A stretch of DNA of 45,600 nucleotides. Source: a virus. Both the position numbers and the translations under genes were made by a program. A model generated the notes under the pieces. That model did not search any database. It worked only from the letters and a program-made list of their open reading frames with translations, and was not told the origin of the DNA. The DNA is taken from positions 1 to 45,600 of the IMG/VR virus record IMGVR_UViG_3300046691_000114. One strand, written 5' to 3'. This document shows positions 21,601 through 30,233 of this stretch, one piece after another (position 1 is the stretch's first letter; the number at the start of each line of letters is the position of its first letter).

Positions 21601-22714
21601 ACATTTCGTTCTGATGACTGATGCCCCAATCCTTCATCAGGCGGTCGGCGGCGTCGTCAATCGGTTCCCCGATGGCGTCGGGACGGTAACGTTCAGGCAG
21701 TCCAACCGGGGCAGGGTCAACCGGCAGCTCATTGAAGGCTTTCGGGACACTGACATCGTTGTTCGCAAAGCCGGGTAGGGTCTGCTGCGTGGCTTCCTCA
21801 GGAATGCCACCTGCAACGCGATCTAAACGGGTCTGAGCGGCCTGAGCCGGGTCAACCATATCACCTAGAGGTAATGTAAGCTGAGATTCAGGGGACTGCT
21901 GTATGGGTGTAGGTGCCCCCTCAGGTTCAACGCCTTTGGGCTTGGCTTTGAAGTGGCCAGCAATGCCGTTGATGAGAGGCGACAGGACAGCGCCCATGCC
22001 AGCGCCAGCGGCGGTGTTGAGGGCAACGCTGCCCCAATTAACGCCTTCCTGGCCCTCAGCATTGACGCGGGCTTCCTGTTCGATCCGGCTATGAGCCGCA
22101 CCGATAAAGCCACCTTCGATTGCGCCGGTTAAGGCGTGGCTGAGCGCAGCGCGTACACCGGCTGCGGTCGTGATCTTGGCACCCTCAGCACCCACGGCAC
22201 CGAGGCCGAAAGTGGACAAGCCGACGTAGGACGTAGGGTCCATGGCCATCCACTTTGCGGAACGGCCAATGCCGCTCATCGTCCACTGCGTCTTGTCGTA
22301 AGTGTCGAGAAGATAGAGGAACGCCTTTTTCTGTTCGGTCGGGGCGTTCTTAATAGAGAGGGCGTCAACACCCATAAGCGGGAGGTTGTTGTTGAATCGG
22401 GCCATACGATCCAAGCCCCATTCGGCTAGCTTGGCGTCGTCGCCTTCCCAATCTTTACCTTGGGTGGCGTTGTAGAGAACCTTGCTAGCGCTGAGCCAGC
22501 TCTTGTTCCCCTTAAGCAATTCGGGGTCGATACCTTCCGGTTCACGGGTGGCGTCGAACTGTGATGTGTCAACCGTGGGAGCGGCATCTTCGCTCTGACC
22601 AAACGGGTTGGTAGGCGCGGGCGCGGTAGTGCCCAAAGCCTTGTATGCCTCATCCGGGCTATCAAGATTGGGGAACGTCAGGGGAGAACCCTGATACAGA
22701 ATCGTGACGGGCAA
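18629..22714 (-). CDS. internal virion protein (T7 gp16-like position), 1361 aa
   Basis: A very large protein between the gp15-like protein and tail fibre, where T7 encodes gp16, the ejected channel protein. No transglycosylase motif is visible in it; that domain sits in the upstream protein instead. An Ala/Gly-rich apolar part (about 165-260, including SYVGLSTFGLGAVGAEG and LNTAAGAGMGAVLSPLING) could insert in membranes, and the C-terminal 600 residues are helical. I chose TTG at 22714 because AAGGGA lies 6 nt upstream. The ATG at 22753 lies inside a terminator stem and has no RBS. The third copy of the promoter-like motif lies within the gene at 21903-21919. Confidence 0.8.
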   Translation of the reverse strand: MPVTILYQGSPLTFPNLDSPDEAYKALGTTAPAPTNPFGQSEDAAPTVDTSQFDATREPEGIDPELLKGNKSWLSASKVLYNATQGKDWEGDDAKLAEWGLDRMARFNNNLPLMGVDALSIKNAPTEQKKAFLYLLDTYDKTQWTMSGIGRSAKWMAMDPTSYVGLSTFGLGAVGAEGAKITTAAGVRAALSHALTGAIEGGFIGAAHSRIEQEARVNAEGQEGVNWGSVALNTAAGAGMGAVLSPLINGIAGHFKAKPKGVEPEGAPTPIQQSPESQLTLPLGDMVDPAQAAQTRLDRVAGGIPEEATQQTLPGFANNDVSVPKAFNELPVDPAPVGLPERYRPDAIGEPIDDAADRLMKDWGISHQNEMFPNHPPDRRLEPTAKDEPIRLESSTAQGNLFDNLPDSTRQTIDTAVAKASETGPSLNGQTKATALDAIPKPRPEEKIGGSAGPTLADLKKLMLDIGSADDKLAVRGWQGITNLASPLTRALVHMAPDDAKQLINEFAASSMSQKEFKAFTAAAINAQNSVASYIDSMIRDRKFATGAAKEMIERKIAAAEQVFSPLKLMAKEAGSTSGETLASHNYNRFSGDVQRSIDIDHVLRDMGLDPALATNAQKADAFEKWFGGVVDNYEKSKSDKRVLDLRRTIAESPPTADTYKLWDQLAQLREDIRKQEIEAMGGFGKFAANANKVTGAIANFMVHTVLTPSSLVVNTVSNALMTFSRPALGFLAKSDAAQFRHMTASYGAMFRVSGAALNQARLAFDLEHSLMSGTESKWIENQLKDVQTKTGNPAARFLGRNAIRIWTRALNATDEFFQVVAYHGFIEGDAAAKAMLAAKEQGLDKAATKAMVKDAVQRKLDNAFGDPDSSTIGMLRDAGMKKGYSGENLKLWIQNQLDTNKSALRKATDEEGLSYTNDLLFKKEFSGDNALSGAAAGMERFIQNYPVMRIMGQLFFRTPIRVFEAGMRMLPGVQLIHPHFFDDLNGRNGLTKQIRARGELMLGYGFTTSVMTGFATGNITGSGADLTPMERRKLEDSGWRPYSIKMGDGTWFNYRNYDPVSTPIKVIVNAMERLQHLQFKTAQGEMESKSSLEQIMGYVGIGTASVINAVKDANLASGIDDWVKLGQALGDPDRKENAFKQLFQSKAQLAVPNSIRRSVKFFGEGQNVSNEPSSTDQILESIVNPASDKVTHQFDSLGFPRSTQQQGFFPFIGIDAADREARTRGLSDRDSKTLNEIAKMTYATGKTFNPSHKWGDLDLKSEATTDGRTTLYNKAMQLYNKQMPEAASEFFDAAKDVPMGRRGSGLSPKGEAFSKLQTSVWRASLMELAEKEPKIMQALQNQAGIKADVSSGNREVASPF
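21903..21919 (-). promoter_or_regulatory. candidate phage RNA polymerase promoter, copy 3 (inside the gp16-like gene)
   Basis: The minus strand reads GGGGCACCTACACCCAT followed by AC, one change from the copies at 1050 and 3668, with the same CCTGAG flank as copy 2. It is in the sense direction, upstream of the rest of the gp16-like gene, tail fibre, lysis and terminase genes. It codes the unremarkable peptide EGAPTPI, so coding constraint does not explain the match. Confidence 0.4.
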
Positions 22715-22736
22715 AATTGATCCCTTAGAGTGAATG

Positions 22737-22766
22737 AAAAAGGCCCCCGCCATTGCTGGCGAGGGC
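22737..22766 (-). terminator. intrinsic terminator between gp15-like and gp16-like genes
   Basis: A 10-bp stem GCCCTCGCCA/TGGCGGGGGC (one G-U pair) with a GCAA tetraloop is followed by CTTTTT on the minus strand. It sits inside the late operon, and the next gene begins 22 bp downstream at a TTG. Partial termination would lower tail-fibre and lysis transcription relative to head genes. Confidence 0.85.
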
Positions 22767-22792
22767 GAGTTGCTGTCGTGAGACAGGGGTGG

Positions 22793-25700
22793 TTATTGCG
22801 GGCTGAGTGAAGGTGCGCCGTTAGTCGGCGGGTTTGCCTTCGATTGTTCCTCCAGCCACTTGAGGAATTTAGGAACAGCGCCCTCAATCTGGAGGCCCTT
22901 AAAGAGCTGTCCATACTGATTGAGCTGATCGCGGGTCTGCTGTAGTCGCGGATCGAGGGGCTTCTGAGCCGCAGGGGCCTGAGCTGGTGCAGCCGGAGCT
23001 TGCAATTCAGCGGGGGCTTGCGTCGGCTGCGGAGCGCCCTGAGTAAGGACGTTGTATTCCGGTTTCAGGAACATCTCCTGACCGTTGGCACTGATCATGC
23101 GAATAGCGCCGTCTACAACAACGGGCTTACCATCCTTCATCACCACTTGAGCGCCCTGAGGCATGGCGACATTCGGGATACGGACATTCGCCAATTCCAG
23201 ACCTTGCGCCGCGAGCTGCTTTCTAACAGGTTCAACGAGAATGCCCTGAGCCTGAGGCTGCGGGTTTGTCAATGTTGCGACGGGCTGCGCTGCCTTCTGG
23301 AAGCTGCCTTTCTGTGCAACAACCTGCTCACTCATATTGCTAACGTACATCTGCGTCATTTGCAGAGCGCTATCAGCGAGCTGCTGGCGTTCAACACCGC
23401 TAAGGGGCTGACCGTTGTTACCGGGTGCATGCCGGGCGGCTTCCATCTGCGCAGCGTAGTTGTTTACAAAGAACTGCTTAGCAGCGGCCTTGTAATGCGC
23501 CATCTCCTGCGAAGTCGAAAGCTGATCCACATTGTTGCCGTAGCGGATCGAGTTTGCCTTGGCGACAGCAACACCCATCGGGGCAGACTGAACCATGCTT
23601 GTGATAGCGACATCATAGATCTGATCTGCCGCATTCTTGGCGTAGCCTTGAGATTCAGGGAGACTTGTCCGCTTCTTCTCATACAGCTCAGTGAACTTGT
23701 TGATGTCGTCGGGCGTATATTTGCCGGTCGGAACCATCTTACGTTTCAGCTCCTCAGGCGTTACCTGCGTCCAAGGCTTATCGATGCCAAGGTCTTTAAC
23801 GAGCTTCTGAGGATCACCGCTAAGGTCTGACGTGGCCTGAACAAGGTTACCGTTGCTGACAGAGGCGGGCGGGCTGATGATGTTCAGGCCCATTTCCTGT
23901 GCGGACTTGTAACGAGCTTCGCCCTGTTGCGTCATGGGGAACTCCTCACGACGCGGGGGAGGAGCGGGCTTGTCAGGTTCGGCTTTGGCTTGCTCATGGA
24001 TGCGCTTGATATAGCCATCCAAGGCATTGTCAGCGTCCATCGCCTTGCGCTGCTGATCGCGGTTGTACTGAGCCGTACCCATGTTGTGGATCGATTCAGT
24101 AGCCTGATTCAGCTTCACCGCTTCCTCATTGCTGAGGGCGGCGAACGTGGCGCGGAAGTTCTGTAACTCACGATGAGCGCCGCCAACGTCGCCGTTGTAA
24201 GCCTTGTCGAGAGCGCCGTTAAGCGTCGTCTGCACAACGATTTCCCGCGCCTTGGTGGCGGGGATACCGTACTCAGTGCCAAGCCGTCTAATCATCAACT
24301 CGGAAGGATCGGCGGGCTTACCCTGGAATCCGGCTACGCGTTGATAGTTGCCGGTTCCCATATTGGCGCGGCCTTCCTCAACAGCCTGTTTGGCTTGATT
24401 GAGTAGGTCACCCGATACGGGGTTATCGCGGCTGGTGAACACGCGCACGGGTTCGGTCTGATTTGGACGCGCCGTAGCGAAGTCGAAATGAACGTGACCC
24501 TTGGTCAACTCAATGCCACGAGCGCCTATCGATGACAGGAACTTCGCCGCCTTGAGCTGTTCGGTCGGGTCAGTGATGTTGATGTCGAGAGCATCGCCAG
24601 ACGGATGGTTGCCCGTGTTGGTGCCCGTGACCTTGTAGTTATACGCCTCACTGCGATGGGCAGAGTTAATACCGATCTTACGGCCCATGAACTGCGAGAG
24701 CTGATCAATCGCGCTGATGGAGCGGATGTCTACTTGTCCCTCGCCACCATAGACACCGCTATTGCGGAAGTCGGACCACTTGTAGCCCATCTGCGATAGG
24801 TTATCTCGCCACGTCTCAGACGTGATGAGCTGGCGTTCCTGATGCGTGACCGGGGCATAAGAGCGATGCGTTTCACTGTCGCGGTTCATGATCCCGTTCA
24901 CGTTGCCGGTCATCTGAGCGACAGTGGCGTTAGGATCGGGATAGACCTTCGGATTCTGCGCGATGGCATTGGCCGGGACAACATCGCGAACGCGGGCGTC
25001 AGGATTGCTCAGGATGCGACGTGCAAGGTTGTCGTCACCGAATTGCCAGAACATATAGATTTCGCCAGTGGTGGCGGGACGGCCAACGACGGCTGACGCC
25101 TCTTTCTCCATTCGCTTGTATTCCCAAGCAAAGGCGCGGGCGTTCTGGTACGGGTCGCGGCGATCATTCAGGCTAGCAGCAAGCTGACCTTGGCCAGCGG
25201 CCTGCATACGGTCTTTGATATGCTGCCAACGGGCATCATTGATTTGCGTGATGCCGACAGAGCCGTTGCTAGAGACTGCATCGTTTTTCCATCCGGGGTT
25301 CTCAATCGCTACGAACTGAAAGCCCTTGGCGGGGTCAACGCCTTCATCCTGCAATGCGCGAACCATGGCCTGCTGAGTAGGACCACGGCCCTCCGACTGC
25401 CATTCTTTGACGCGCTGGCGTCCTTCACGCTCGTTAAGTTCTTTGCCCTGCTGAATAGCGGAGGAGAATGCATCCGAGCTTTGCGCACTGGCAAAGTTCT
25501 TAGCCGCCGTATGGGCACCGCCAAGGTAACCACGCATGTTTGCGCTATCTTGGCCGTTACCGCCCAAGCTGGCGAGCTGCTTGTTGACGATTTCACTTAC
25601 ACGCCGGTTGTACTCAGCCGGATTTGTCTTAAGCGCATCCATCTTGTTCAGCTCGATAATCTCAGGATTCTCTGAGATCGCCTTGCGGAAATCTTCGCTA

Positions 25701-26101
25701 CCACGTCGCGAGTTGATAGTGAGCTGCGCATCTGCGCTAGGACCAACTGCGAAAGGATTCCAGCCAGCGCCATCGGGCGAGCCAGCGCCGGGGTAGGCCC
25801 GGCTCATCGTTCCGCCGGGACCGCCGTTAGCAGCCATCGCATTGCCGCCTGAAACTAGATCGGCGTTGATGATTGCTTCTTTGTCTACTTGGTGTTGCTG
25901 TTTCTCAGCCTGCTGTTTGAAGGTCGAGGAGAGGCTAGCCAGAGCGCCAGTGATTTGTTCAGCATTCCGCATGGCGTCGGCATACTTCGCGCCAGCACCG
26001 CCAGCCGGGTTGCTGTAAGTCTCGCGAACCGGCAGCGTAGAGCGGCCAAGGTCGATAGTCTCTTGCCCGCCGCCATACGGGTCTTTCATATCAATGGGCA
26101 T
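22793..26101 (-). CDS. internal virion protein (T7 gp15-like position) with transglycosylase and M15 peptidase domains
   Basis: This 1102-residue virion protein carries two cell-wall-degrading domains. Residues about 255-375 form a lytic transglycosylase-like domain: catalytic Glu267 in FQFVAIENPGW, followed by NGSVGITQIND and a distal YMFWQFGDDNLA. Residues about 465-545 form an M15 D-Ala-D-Ala carboxypeptidase-like domain: SAHRSEAYN, then NHPSGDALDI with His499 and Asp506, and HVHFD with His536 and His538. Together they could open glycan and peptide bonds during DNA ejection. In T7 the transglycosylase is in gp16, so the domains are arranged differently here. The rest is helical and Gln/Ala-rich, with a Pro-rich C-terminus. 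Confidence 0.85.
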   Translation of the reverse strand: MPIDMKDPYGGGQETIDLGRSTLPVRETYSNPAGGAGAKYADAMRNAEQITGALASLSSTFKQQAEKQQHQVDKEAIINADLVSGGNAMAANGGPGGTMSRAYPGAGSPDGAGWNPFAVGPSADAQLTINSRRGSEDFRKAISENPEIIELNKMDALKTNPAEYNRRVSEIVNKQLASLGGNGQDSANMRGYLGGAHTAAKNFASAQSSDAFSSAIQQGKELNEREGRQRVKEWQSEGRGPTQQAMVRALQDEGVDPAKGFQFVAIENPGWKNDAVSSNGSVGITQINDARWQHIKDRMQAAGQGQLAASLNDRRDPYQNARAFAWEYKRMEKEASAVVGRPATTGEIYMFWQFGDDNLARRILSNPDARVRDVVPANAIAQNPKVYPDPNATVAQMTGNVNGIMNRDSETHRSYAPVTHQERQLITSETWRDNLSQMGYKWSDFRNSGVYGGEGQVDIRSISAIDQLSQFMGRKIGINSAHRSEAYNYKVTGTNTGNHPSGDALDINITDPTEQLKAAKFLSSIGARGIELTKGHVHFDFATARPNQTEPVRVFTSRDNPVSGDLLNQAKQAVEEGRANMGTGNYQRVAGFQGKPADPSELMIRRLGTEYGIPATKAREIVVQTTLNGALDKAYNGDVGGAHRELQNFRATFAALSNEEAVKLNQATESIHNMGTAQYNRDQQRKAMDADNALDGYIKRIHEQAKAEPDKPAPPPRREEFPMTQQGEARYKSAQEMGLNIISPPASVSNGNLVQATSDLSGDPQKLVKDLGIDKPWTQVTPEELKRKMVPTGKYTPDDINKFTELYEKKRTSLPESQGYAKNAADQIYDVAITSMVQSAPMGVAVAKANSIRYGNNVDQLSTSQEMAHYKAAAKQFFVNNYAAQMEAARHAPGNNGQPLSGVERQQLADSALQMTQMYVSNMSEQVVAQKGSFQKAAQPVATLTNPQPQAQGILVEPVRKQLAAQGLELANVRIPNVAMPQGAQVVMKDGKPVVVDGAIRMISANGQEMFLKPEYNVLTQGAPQPTQAPAELQAPAAPAQAPAAQKPLDPRLQQTRDQLNQYGQLFKGLQIEGAVPKFLKWLEEQSKANPPTNGAPSLSPQ

Positions 26102-26104
26102 TAA

Positions 26105-26677
26105 TTATCCAAAGCTAGGCATCGCAATGCCGGAGTTAGTAGAAGCGCCAAAGAAACCGGACATTCCGCCGCCGCCCCCCATGCCGCCAGCAACAGCGTT
26201 ACCGATGCCCAGCAACATGCCGAGCGGAGAGGGCTGAGCCTTGAACGGCGTCGCGGTGATACGGGACTGAGCCTCAGCCTGAACCGATGCACCTTGATTG
26301 CGGTAGCTGCCTTGGTTTTCGTCGCGCTTGGCCTGTAGGTTGGATTCGTTCTGTGCAGCAATCTGCCGCGACTGATCCATGAGGTTGTCAAGCGTGTTAG
26401 AGCCGTAGGCGATGCCCATGGCACCCGACGATGAAACACCCTTGGCCATTTCTTCGCGGGCGTTCAGAGCGGCCTTGTAGCCCTGCTGATTAAGTGACTT
26501 GGCGTTGTAAATGTACTGACTGCCAAGGTCGTTGTATTTGTTGTTGGCCGCAACGCTTGCGTCACGGTGCGCCTCAGCGGCCTGCCGATTGTAATCATCG
26601 GTCGCTTTCTTCTGTGCGGCGAACTGGCCAATGGCACCAACAATGCCGAGAGCCATACCCGCCATCATCATACACAT
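26105..26677 (-). CDS. internal virion protein (T7 gp14-like)
   Basis: The 190-residue protein starts MCMMMAGMALGIVGAIG, an apolar N-terminus like that of T7 gp14, the first protein ejected to form the outer-membrane channel. A long helical Ala/Gln-rich middle and a Gly-rich C-terminal tail (GGMGGGGGMSGFFG) follow. The ATG at 26677 has AAAGGA 10 nt upstream. Order and size (T7 gp14 has 196 residues) support the assignment. Confidence 0.8.
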   Translation of the reverse strand: MCMMMAGMALGIVGAIGQFAAQKKATDDYNRQAAEAHRDASVAANNKYNDLGSQYIYNAKSLNQQGYKAALNAREEMAKGVSSSGAMGIAYGSNTLDNLMDQSRQIAAQNESNLQAKRDENQGSYRNQGASVQAEAQSRITATPFKAQPSPLGMLLGIGNAVAGGMGGGGGMSGFFGASTNSGIAMPSFG

Positions 26678-26684
26678 TGGGGGA

Positions 26685-27149
26685 TTATCCTTTTAATTTC
26701 ACGAACTCGTAAAACTCGTTTCCGTTGTGGAATGGCACCTTGCGAAGGAACGTGAACCCGAGCCAGCGTAGCCAGCTATGGTGAACGGTGTTCTCAACGA
26801 AAGTGTAGTTATAGAAAACCTCTTTCCCCGATTCCTCATACAGCTCAGCAAGAGCTTGTCGGGATCGGCGGAGAAAGGGAACGCGGTGTTGCTTGATGCT
26901 ATCCGTACCGAGTAGCCAGATGGCCCCCCAAGAAGGGCTAAAGCCGGGACAGACGCCAAGGATCGCGCCGGGTTCGCGGGTGTCGGGAGTGATAAGCGTT
27001 TTGCAGATGATTGACGTATTGATGCTGTGAAGCAGAGCCGCAAAGGAGGTGAAGCCGCCAGCCTCACACTCCTTCACGTCAGCATCGCGCATGTTGTTCG
27101 CGATGTAATCAACATCGTCCATCGTGGTTAGACGGACTAAATCGTTCAT
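26685..27149 (-). CDS. internal virion protein gp13-like (GNAT-like fold), 154 aa
   Basis: The ATG at 27149 overlaps the tail-tube B stop (ATGA). The 154-residue protein resembles T7 gp13 in order (after gp12), size and pattern: an N-terminal LTTMDDVDYIANNMRDAD, a central WLLGTD strand and a C-terminal HHSWLRWLGFTFLRKVPF, the layout of GNAT acetyltransferase-like proteins. In T7, gp13 is needed for assembly of the internal core. Enzymatic activity cannot be inferred. Confidence 0.75.
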   Translation of the reverse strand: MNDLVRLTTMDDVDYIANNMRDADVKECEAGGFTSFAALLHSINTSIICKTLITPDTREPGAILGVCPGFSPSWGAIWLLGTDSIKQHRVPFLRRSRQALAELYEESGKEVFYNYTFVENTVHHSWLRWLGFTFLRKVPFHNGNEFYEFVKLKG

Positions 27150-29548
27150 TGAACTCTTGTTGCAGATTTCGGGGAATACACGGCCTGCCATTCCGCTGCA
27201 CCAAAGGCAGAGGGGAATGGCGTGTCATTCGTCAGGATCAGACGGCACTTATAGTTTTCCGACATAAGCGGAATACGAAGCTTGCCGGTTGCGACAGGTT
27301 GACGGCCTAGAACAGTTTCACCGCCTAGCATGTTGCCAGAGAACCGAGTCACGAACGGGTCACGTCCCGGCATGATAACCGTGGCGTCAAATGCCGTCGT
27401 GTCGTGATACTCTAGCGTGAGATAGCGGAGCTGTAGCCTGCCATCCTGAATAACCTGATAGCCGCCCGATCCGGCCACGCGCTGGCGCATATAGATCGTG
27501 CTGAACTCAAAGGTCATCACATAGGGAATGCCAACGGTGATTTGACCGGGCCAGTCTGTGATATCGCCTTCAACGCGGACAACGCCAGCATTGAGGGTAA
27601 CCGCAGGACGCTGGCCCGTGATGCCGCTAGCGATATCCCTAAGGATAACGTCAGGGGCCGTGCTGACAGTGTAAGGCAGGTTGATACGGGTTGTATCAGT
27701 CGCTTGGTCATACGTCCAAGAGCCGCCGTTCACGATATCGACGCGGCGATCTAGCAGAACCTCAAAGTCCTCATCCGTGTTCCACACTTGCTCATCGGTC
27801 CTGATCTTCTCAAGGAAGGTCGAGCCGTTGCGTTCCATCAGGAGGTAAAGGAAATTGCCGCTGAAATCTGCCCATACGATGTTTGAGGCATCGTTGAACG
27901 TCCATAGGCCCCACGCGTTCTGCGCCTTCTGCTGATTAGTCCAGAAGAACTTGTAAGTGTAGAGCGTGGTGGGCTGCTGTCGCGAATGCAGAACCATTGT
28001 CTGGCATCGGTTAGATGCAGCCATGAAGTCAACGTCATTCGGGATGATGTCCGGGATAGGAGCGGTCACCTCGTCAGCGTCATCAGTCGTCGCGTTATCA
28101 ACCGGGTGAAACTCAAACACCTTGGCAAACTGGTAATCCGCCCGGTCGTCAACGAAGTAAACCGAGTTGCCTACGTTGCGCGGGGGAACCCGCGTCGAGA
28201 CATTGAATGAGGCTGAGTATTCTACACGCGTCGTTTTCTGGCCAACGTAGTTTGCGTAGGTAAGCCGGAACTGATCCTTTTCAGACATCAGCAGGTAATC
28301 ACGGTTGTACGGGACAGCGTGATACAGAACGTCAACGTTGTTATGCAGCGCCGCGATGTCGATAGGGTCGCTATCTAGGAGCTGCGCACAAGTCGTGCGA
28401 TAGAAGTTCTCATAGTTGCCAGCCTCAGACAGGATCACGTTTTCATCAGCCAGGAATCCGAGGCGGTTTGTGAACGTAAAGATGTCGTTGATGGGAAAGC
28501 CGATAAACGAAGGCGTCTTGCTGCTCTTAGCGTTGCCTGCCTGCCGCCCGCCCCAAGTGTGTTGCTTGAACGTCCAAGTCCCGTTGCCGTTGTTGACCAG
28601 CGCATAGGGCATGGTCGCCGGGTTCGGAACCTCTCCAGCCCCGTATGAGAGCGTTTCAATCCAGACGCCTTGCTTATAGACCACATAGTAGTCATCGCTT
28701 TGGGTCGTCAGGTCTGCCGCCACGTCAAAGATACGGCCATCAAACATGACCGGCATCAGATCGGAGAAGCTAGGGACCACGCTGATGTAACCGCGTAGCA
28801 TCTTGTCACCATTACCGCCCTGCGTGGCAATGGTGCCGCCAGCGGGGAAATTGGTCAGGGTGAAGCTAGATCCATCCTGTAGAACCGAGTAGCCGTTAGC
28901 GCGGCATTGGTTCGCTAGTGTGGTGGCAATCGCGCCAGTGTCAGGACATGCCGGGATAACGCCGCCTACAGCCGTGACACCATCGGGCGTCAGGTATGAG
29001 GCGATGAGGCCCCCGTTTACATAGCAGCTATAGTAGCTGTTGAACGCGGCCTGAGTGACGTAATAGGTCGCCATATTGGCGGGGCCATAGCGAATTTGCC
29101 CCGGTACGGGACCAGCGCCAGCTTCGCTAACGGCCAAGGCCGTGGTGACTACGTTACGATTCACAACAAAGGTGTAATCACCGAGGGTCACAAACCGGAA
29201 CGTATCGACAGGCGCAAGGCCTCCAGTGTTCAGGTAGCCGGTGCCATTCGGGAACGTGACAGGTTCAACCGCGCCAGTGTTCAGGTTGACCACTTTGAGC
29301 GAGTTGTTCTGCACGGCCACGAGATAGCGGTAGCTGTCGTCACGGTCGATAATGTGGCCAGCGGTGCCAGACTGAAACGTGGTGTTCAGGTTGGCGACAT
29401 GCCGGGTTGGGGGACGCTTTTGTAAGCCGCTGACGACAGAGGGCCAGCCGTTGACCATGCCTTCACACATATTCGGAAGGCGCATCGAGGCGGGCTGTTG
29501 AGACATCCCCCCGATGAGATTGGAAATCGGGGAGGAAACGAGAGGCAT
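27146..29548 (-). CDS. tail tubular protein B (T7 gp12-like)
   Basis: An 800-residue tail nozzle protein (T7 gp12 has 794). The N-terminus (PLVSSPISNLIGGMSQQPASMRLPNMC) is the diagnostic gp12 start, in which the tail tube peptide precedes a beta-propeller. Repeated Asp/Tyr/Trp blades with DRDDSYRYLV and QKRPPTRHV follow. I chose the ATG at 29548 because it overlaps the gp11 stop (TAATG). It lies between gp11-like and gp13-like genes as in T7. Confidence 0.95.
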   Translation of the reverse strand: MPLVSSPISNLIGGMSQQPASMRLPNMCEGMVNGWPSVVSGLQKRPPTRHVANLNTTFQSGTAGHIIDRDDSYRYLVAVQNNSLKVVNLNTGAVEPVTFPNGTGYLNTGGLAPVDTFRFVTLGDYTFVVNRNVVTTALAVSEAGAGPVPGQIRYGPANMATYYVTQAAFNSYYSCYVNGGLIASYLTPDGVTAVGGVIPACPDTGAIATTLANQCRANGYSVLQDGSSFTLTNFPAGGTIATQGGNGDKMLRGYISVVPSFSDLMPVMFDGRIFDVAADLTTQSDDYYVVYKQGVWIETLSYGAGEVPNPATMPYALVNNGNGTWTFKQHTWGGRQAGNAKSSKTPSFIGFPINDIFTFTNRLGFLADENVILSEAGNYENFYRTTCAQLLDSDPIDIAALHNNVDVLYHAVPYNRDYLLMSEKDQFRLTYANYVGQKTTRVEYSASFNVSTRVPPRNVGNSVYFVDDRADYQFAKVFEFHPVDNATTDDADEVTAPIPDIIPNDVDFMAASNRCQTMVLHSRQQPTTLYTYKFFWTNQQKAQNAWGLWTFNDASNIVWADFSGNFLYLLMERNGSTFLEKIRTDEQVWNTDEDFEVLLDRRVDIVNGGSWTYDQATDTTRINLPYTVSTAPDVILRDIASGITGQRPAVTLNAGVVRVEGDITDWPGQITVGIPYVMTFEFSTIYMRQRVAGSGGYQVIQDGRLQLRYLTLEYHDTTAFDATVIMPGRDPFVTRFSGNMLGGETVLGRQPVATGKLRIPLMSENYKCRLILTNDTPFPSAFGAAEWQAVYSPKSATRVQ

Positions 29549-30144
29549 TAGTATGCCCCTCGCGAGAACCATCCCCGGTTTATGATTGAGGCGGTTGACC
29601 AGTTGCCACGCAATACGTTGGCGTCGCGGGTCTCTGCCTCCTCTTGCATAAGGACGGCGTAGGCTCGCTGCTCATCAGCAGCGTCATATTTGTAGAGGGT
29701 GTCAGAGCCAAGCAAGCGCTGCTGAAAGATGCGAGCCGCGCGGATCGCGATGAACTGCTTAGCAGTCAACGGCAGATCGTCGTACTCAAGGATTACAGAG
29801 AGCGTTAGCTTTATCGGCTTGGTGAATTGAAAAGATGCTGTATCAGCGTTGAACAGCTTGCCGCCGCGCTGGAGGATGTTACCAAGTGACAGGTCGTTTG
29901 GATCAACACGGATCGTATTTTTCGGCAGGACCAAATAGCCGTTGCTATCTGGCGTGAGCGTGTGCGTCTCAGTGTTCCAATACCAACCGATGGTCTGAAC
30001 ACTTTCGCTAGTCTCATCGACAATATCCGAGGCCATCTGCGCGTCGATAGCGGCGTCATCAAGGGAGTTGATGACAGGCTCGCCCATCGCAGATAGGCAG
30101 ATGTTGACCGCCTTAAGTTTGGTGGTCGGTGCAATGGTGGTCAA
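29548..30144 (-). CDS. tail tubular protein A (T7 gp11-like)
   Basis: A 198-residue adaptor between portal and tail nozzle (T7 gp11 has 196). The opening LKAVNICLSAMGEPVINSL matches the family's AVN-x-L-x-x-IGE pattern, and LTAKQFIAIRAARIFQQRLLG is its C-terminal helix region. The start is TTG at 30144 with AAGGGA 5 nt upstream. The frame extends to 30264, but that part overlaps the terminator and the capsid end. It begins 23 bp after the terminator at 30167-30200. Confidence 0.9.
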   Translation of the reverse strand: MTTIAPTTKLKAVNICLSAMGEPVINSLDDAAIDAQMASDIVDETSESVQTIGWYWNTETHTLTPDSNGYLVLPKNTIRVDPNDLSLGNILQRGGKLFNADTASFQFTKPIKLTLSVILEYDDLPLTAKQFIAIRAARIFQQRLLGSDTLYKYDAADEQRAYAVLMQEEAETRDANVLRGNWSTASIINRGWFSRGAY

Positions 30145-30166
30145 AGAAAATCCCTTGATTGAAAAC

Positions 30167-30200
30167 GAAAAAAGAGGAGCTGGATTTCTCCAGCCCCTCT
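30167..30200 (-). terminator. intrinsic terminator after the major capsid gene (T-phi equivalent)
   Basis: The 12-bp stem AGAGGGGCTGGA / TCCAGCTCCTCT (one mismatch) with a GAAA loop is followed by TTTTTT on the minus strand, 33 bp after the capsid stop. T7 has its phage RNA polymerase terminator in exactly this position, after gene 10. It would limit expression of tail genes relative to capsid. Confidence 0.92.
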
Positions 30201-30233
30201 GTTCACATTCGTATAGAGTGTGAGTTGTTCTAC

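Noticed and set aside
18629-22753. ATG at 22753 as start of the gp16-like gene
   Set aside because: The first codons form the 3' arm and T-run of an intrinsic terminator; the TTG at 22714 has a well-spaced AAGGGA.
23000-23830. 276-aa plus-strand open frame antisense to the gp15-like gene
   Set aside because: No domain, no ribosome site and isolated orientation; the minus-strand protein is continuous and has recognisable domains.
30201-30233. AACTCACACTCTATAC on the minus strand after the capsid gene, resembling the T7 promoter core
   Set aside because: The match is short and not repeated elsewhere, and it lies directly before a strong terminator.
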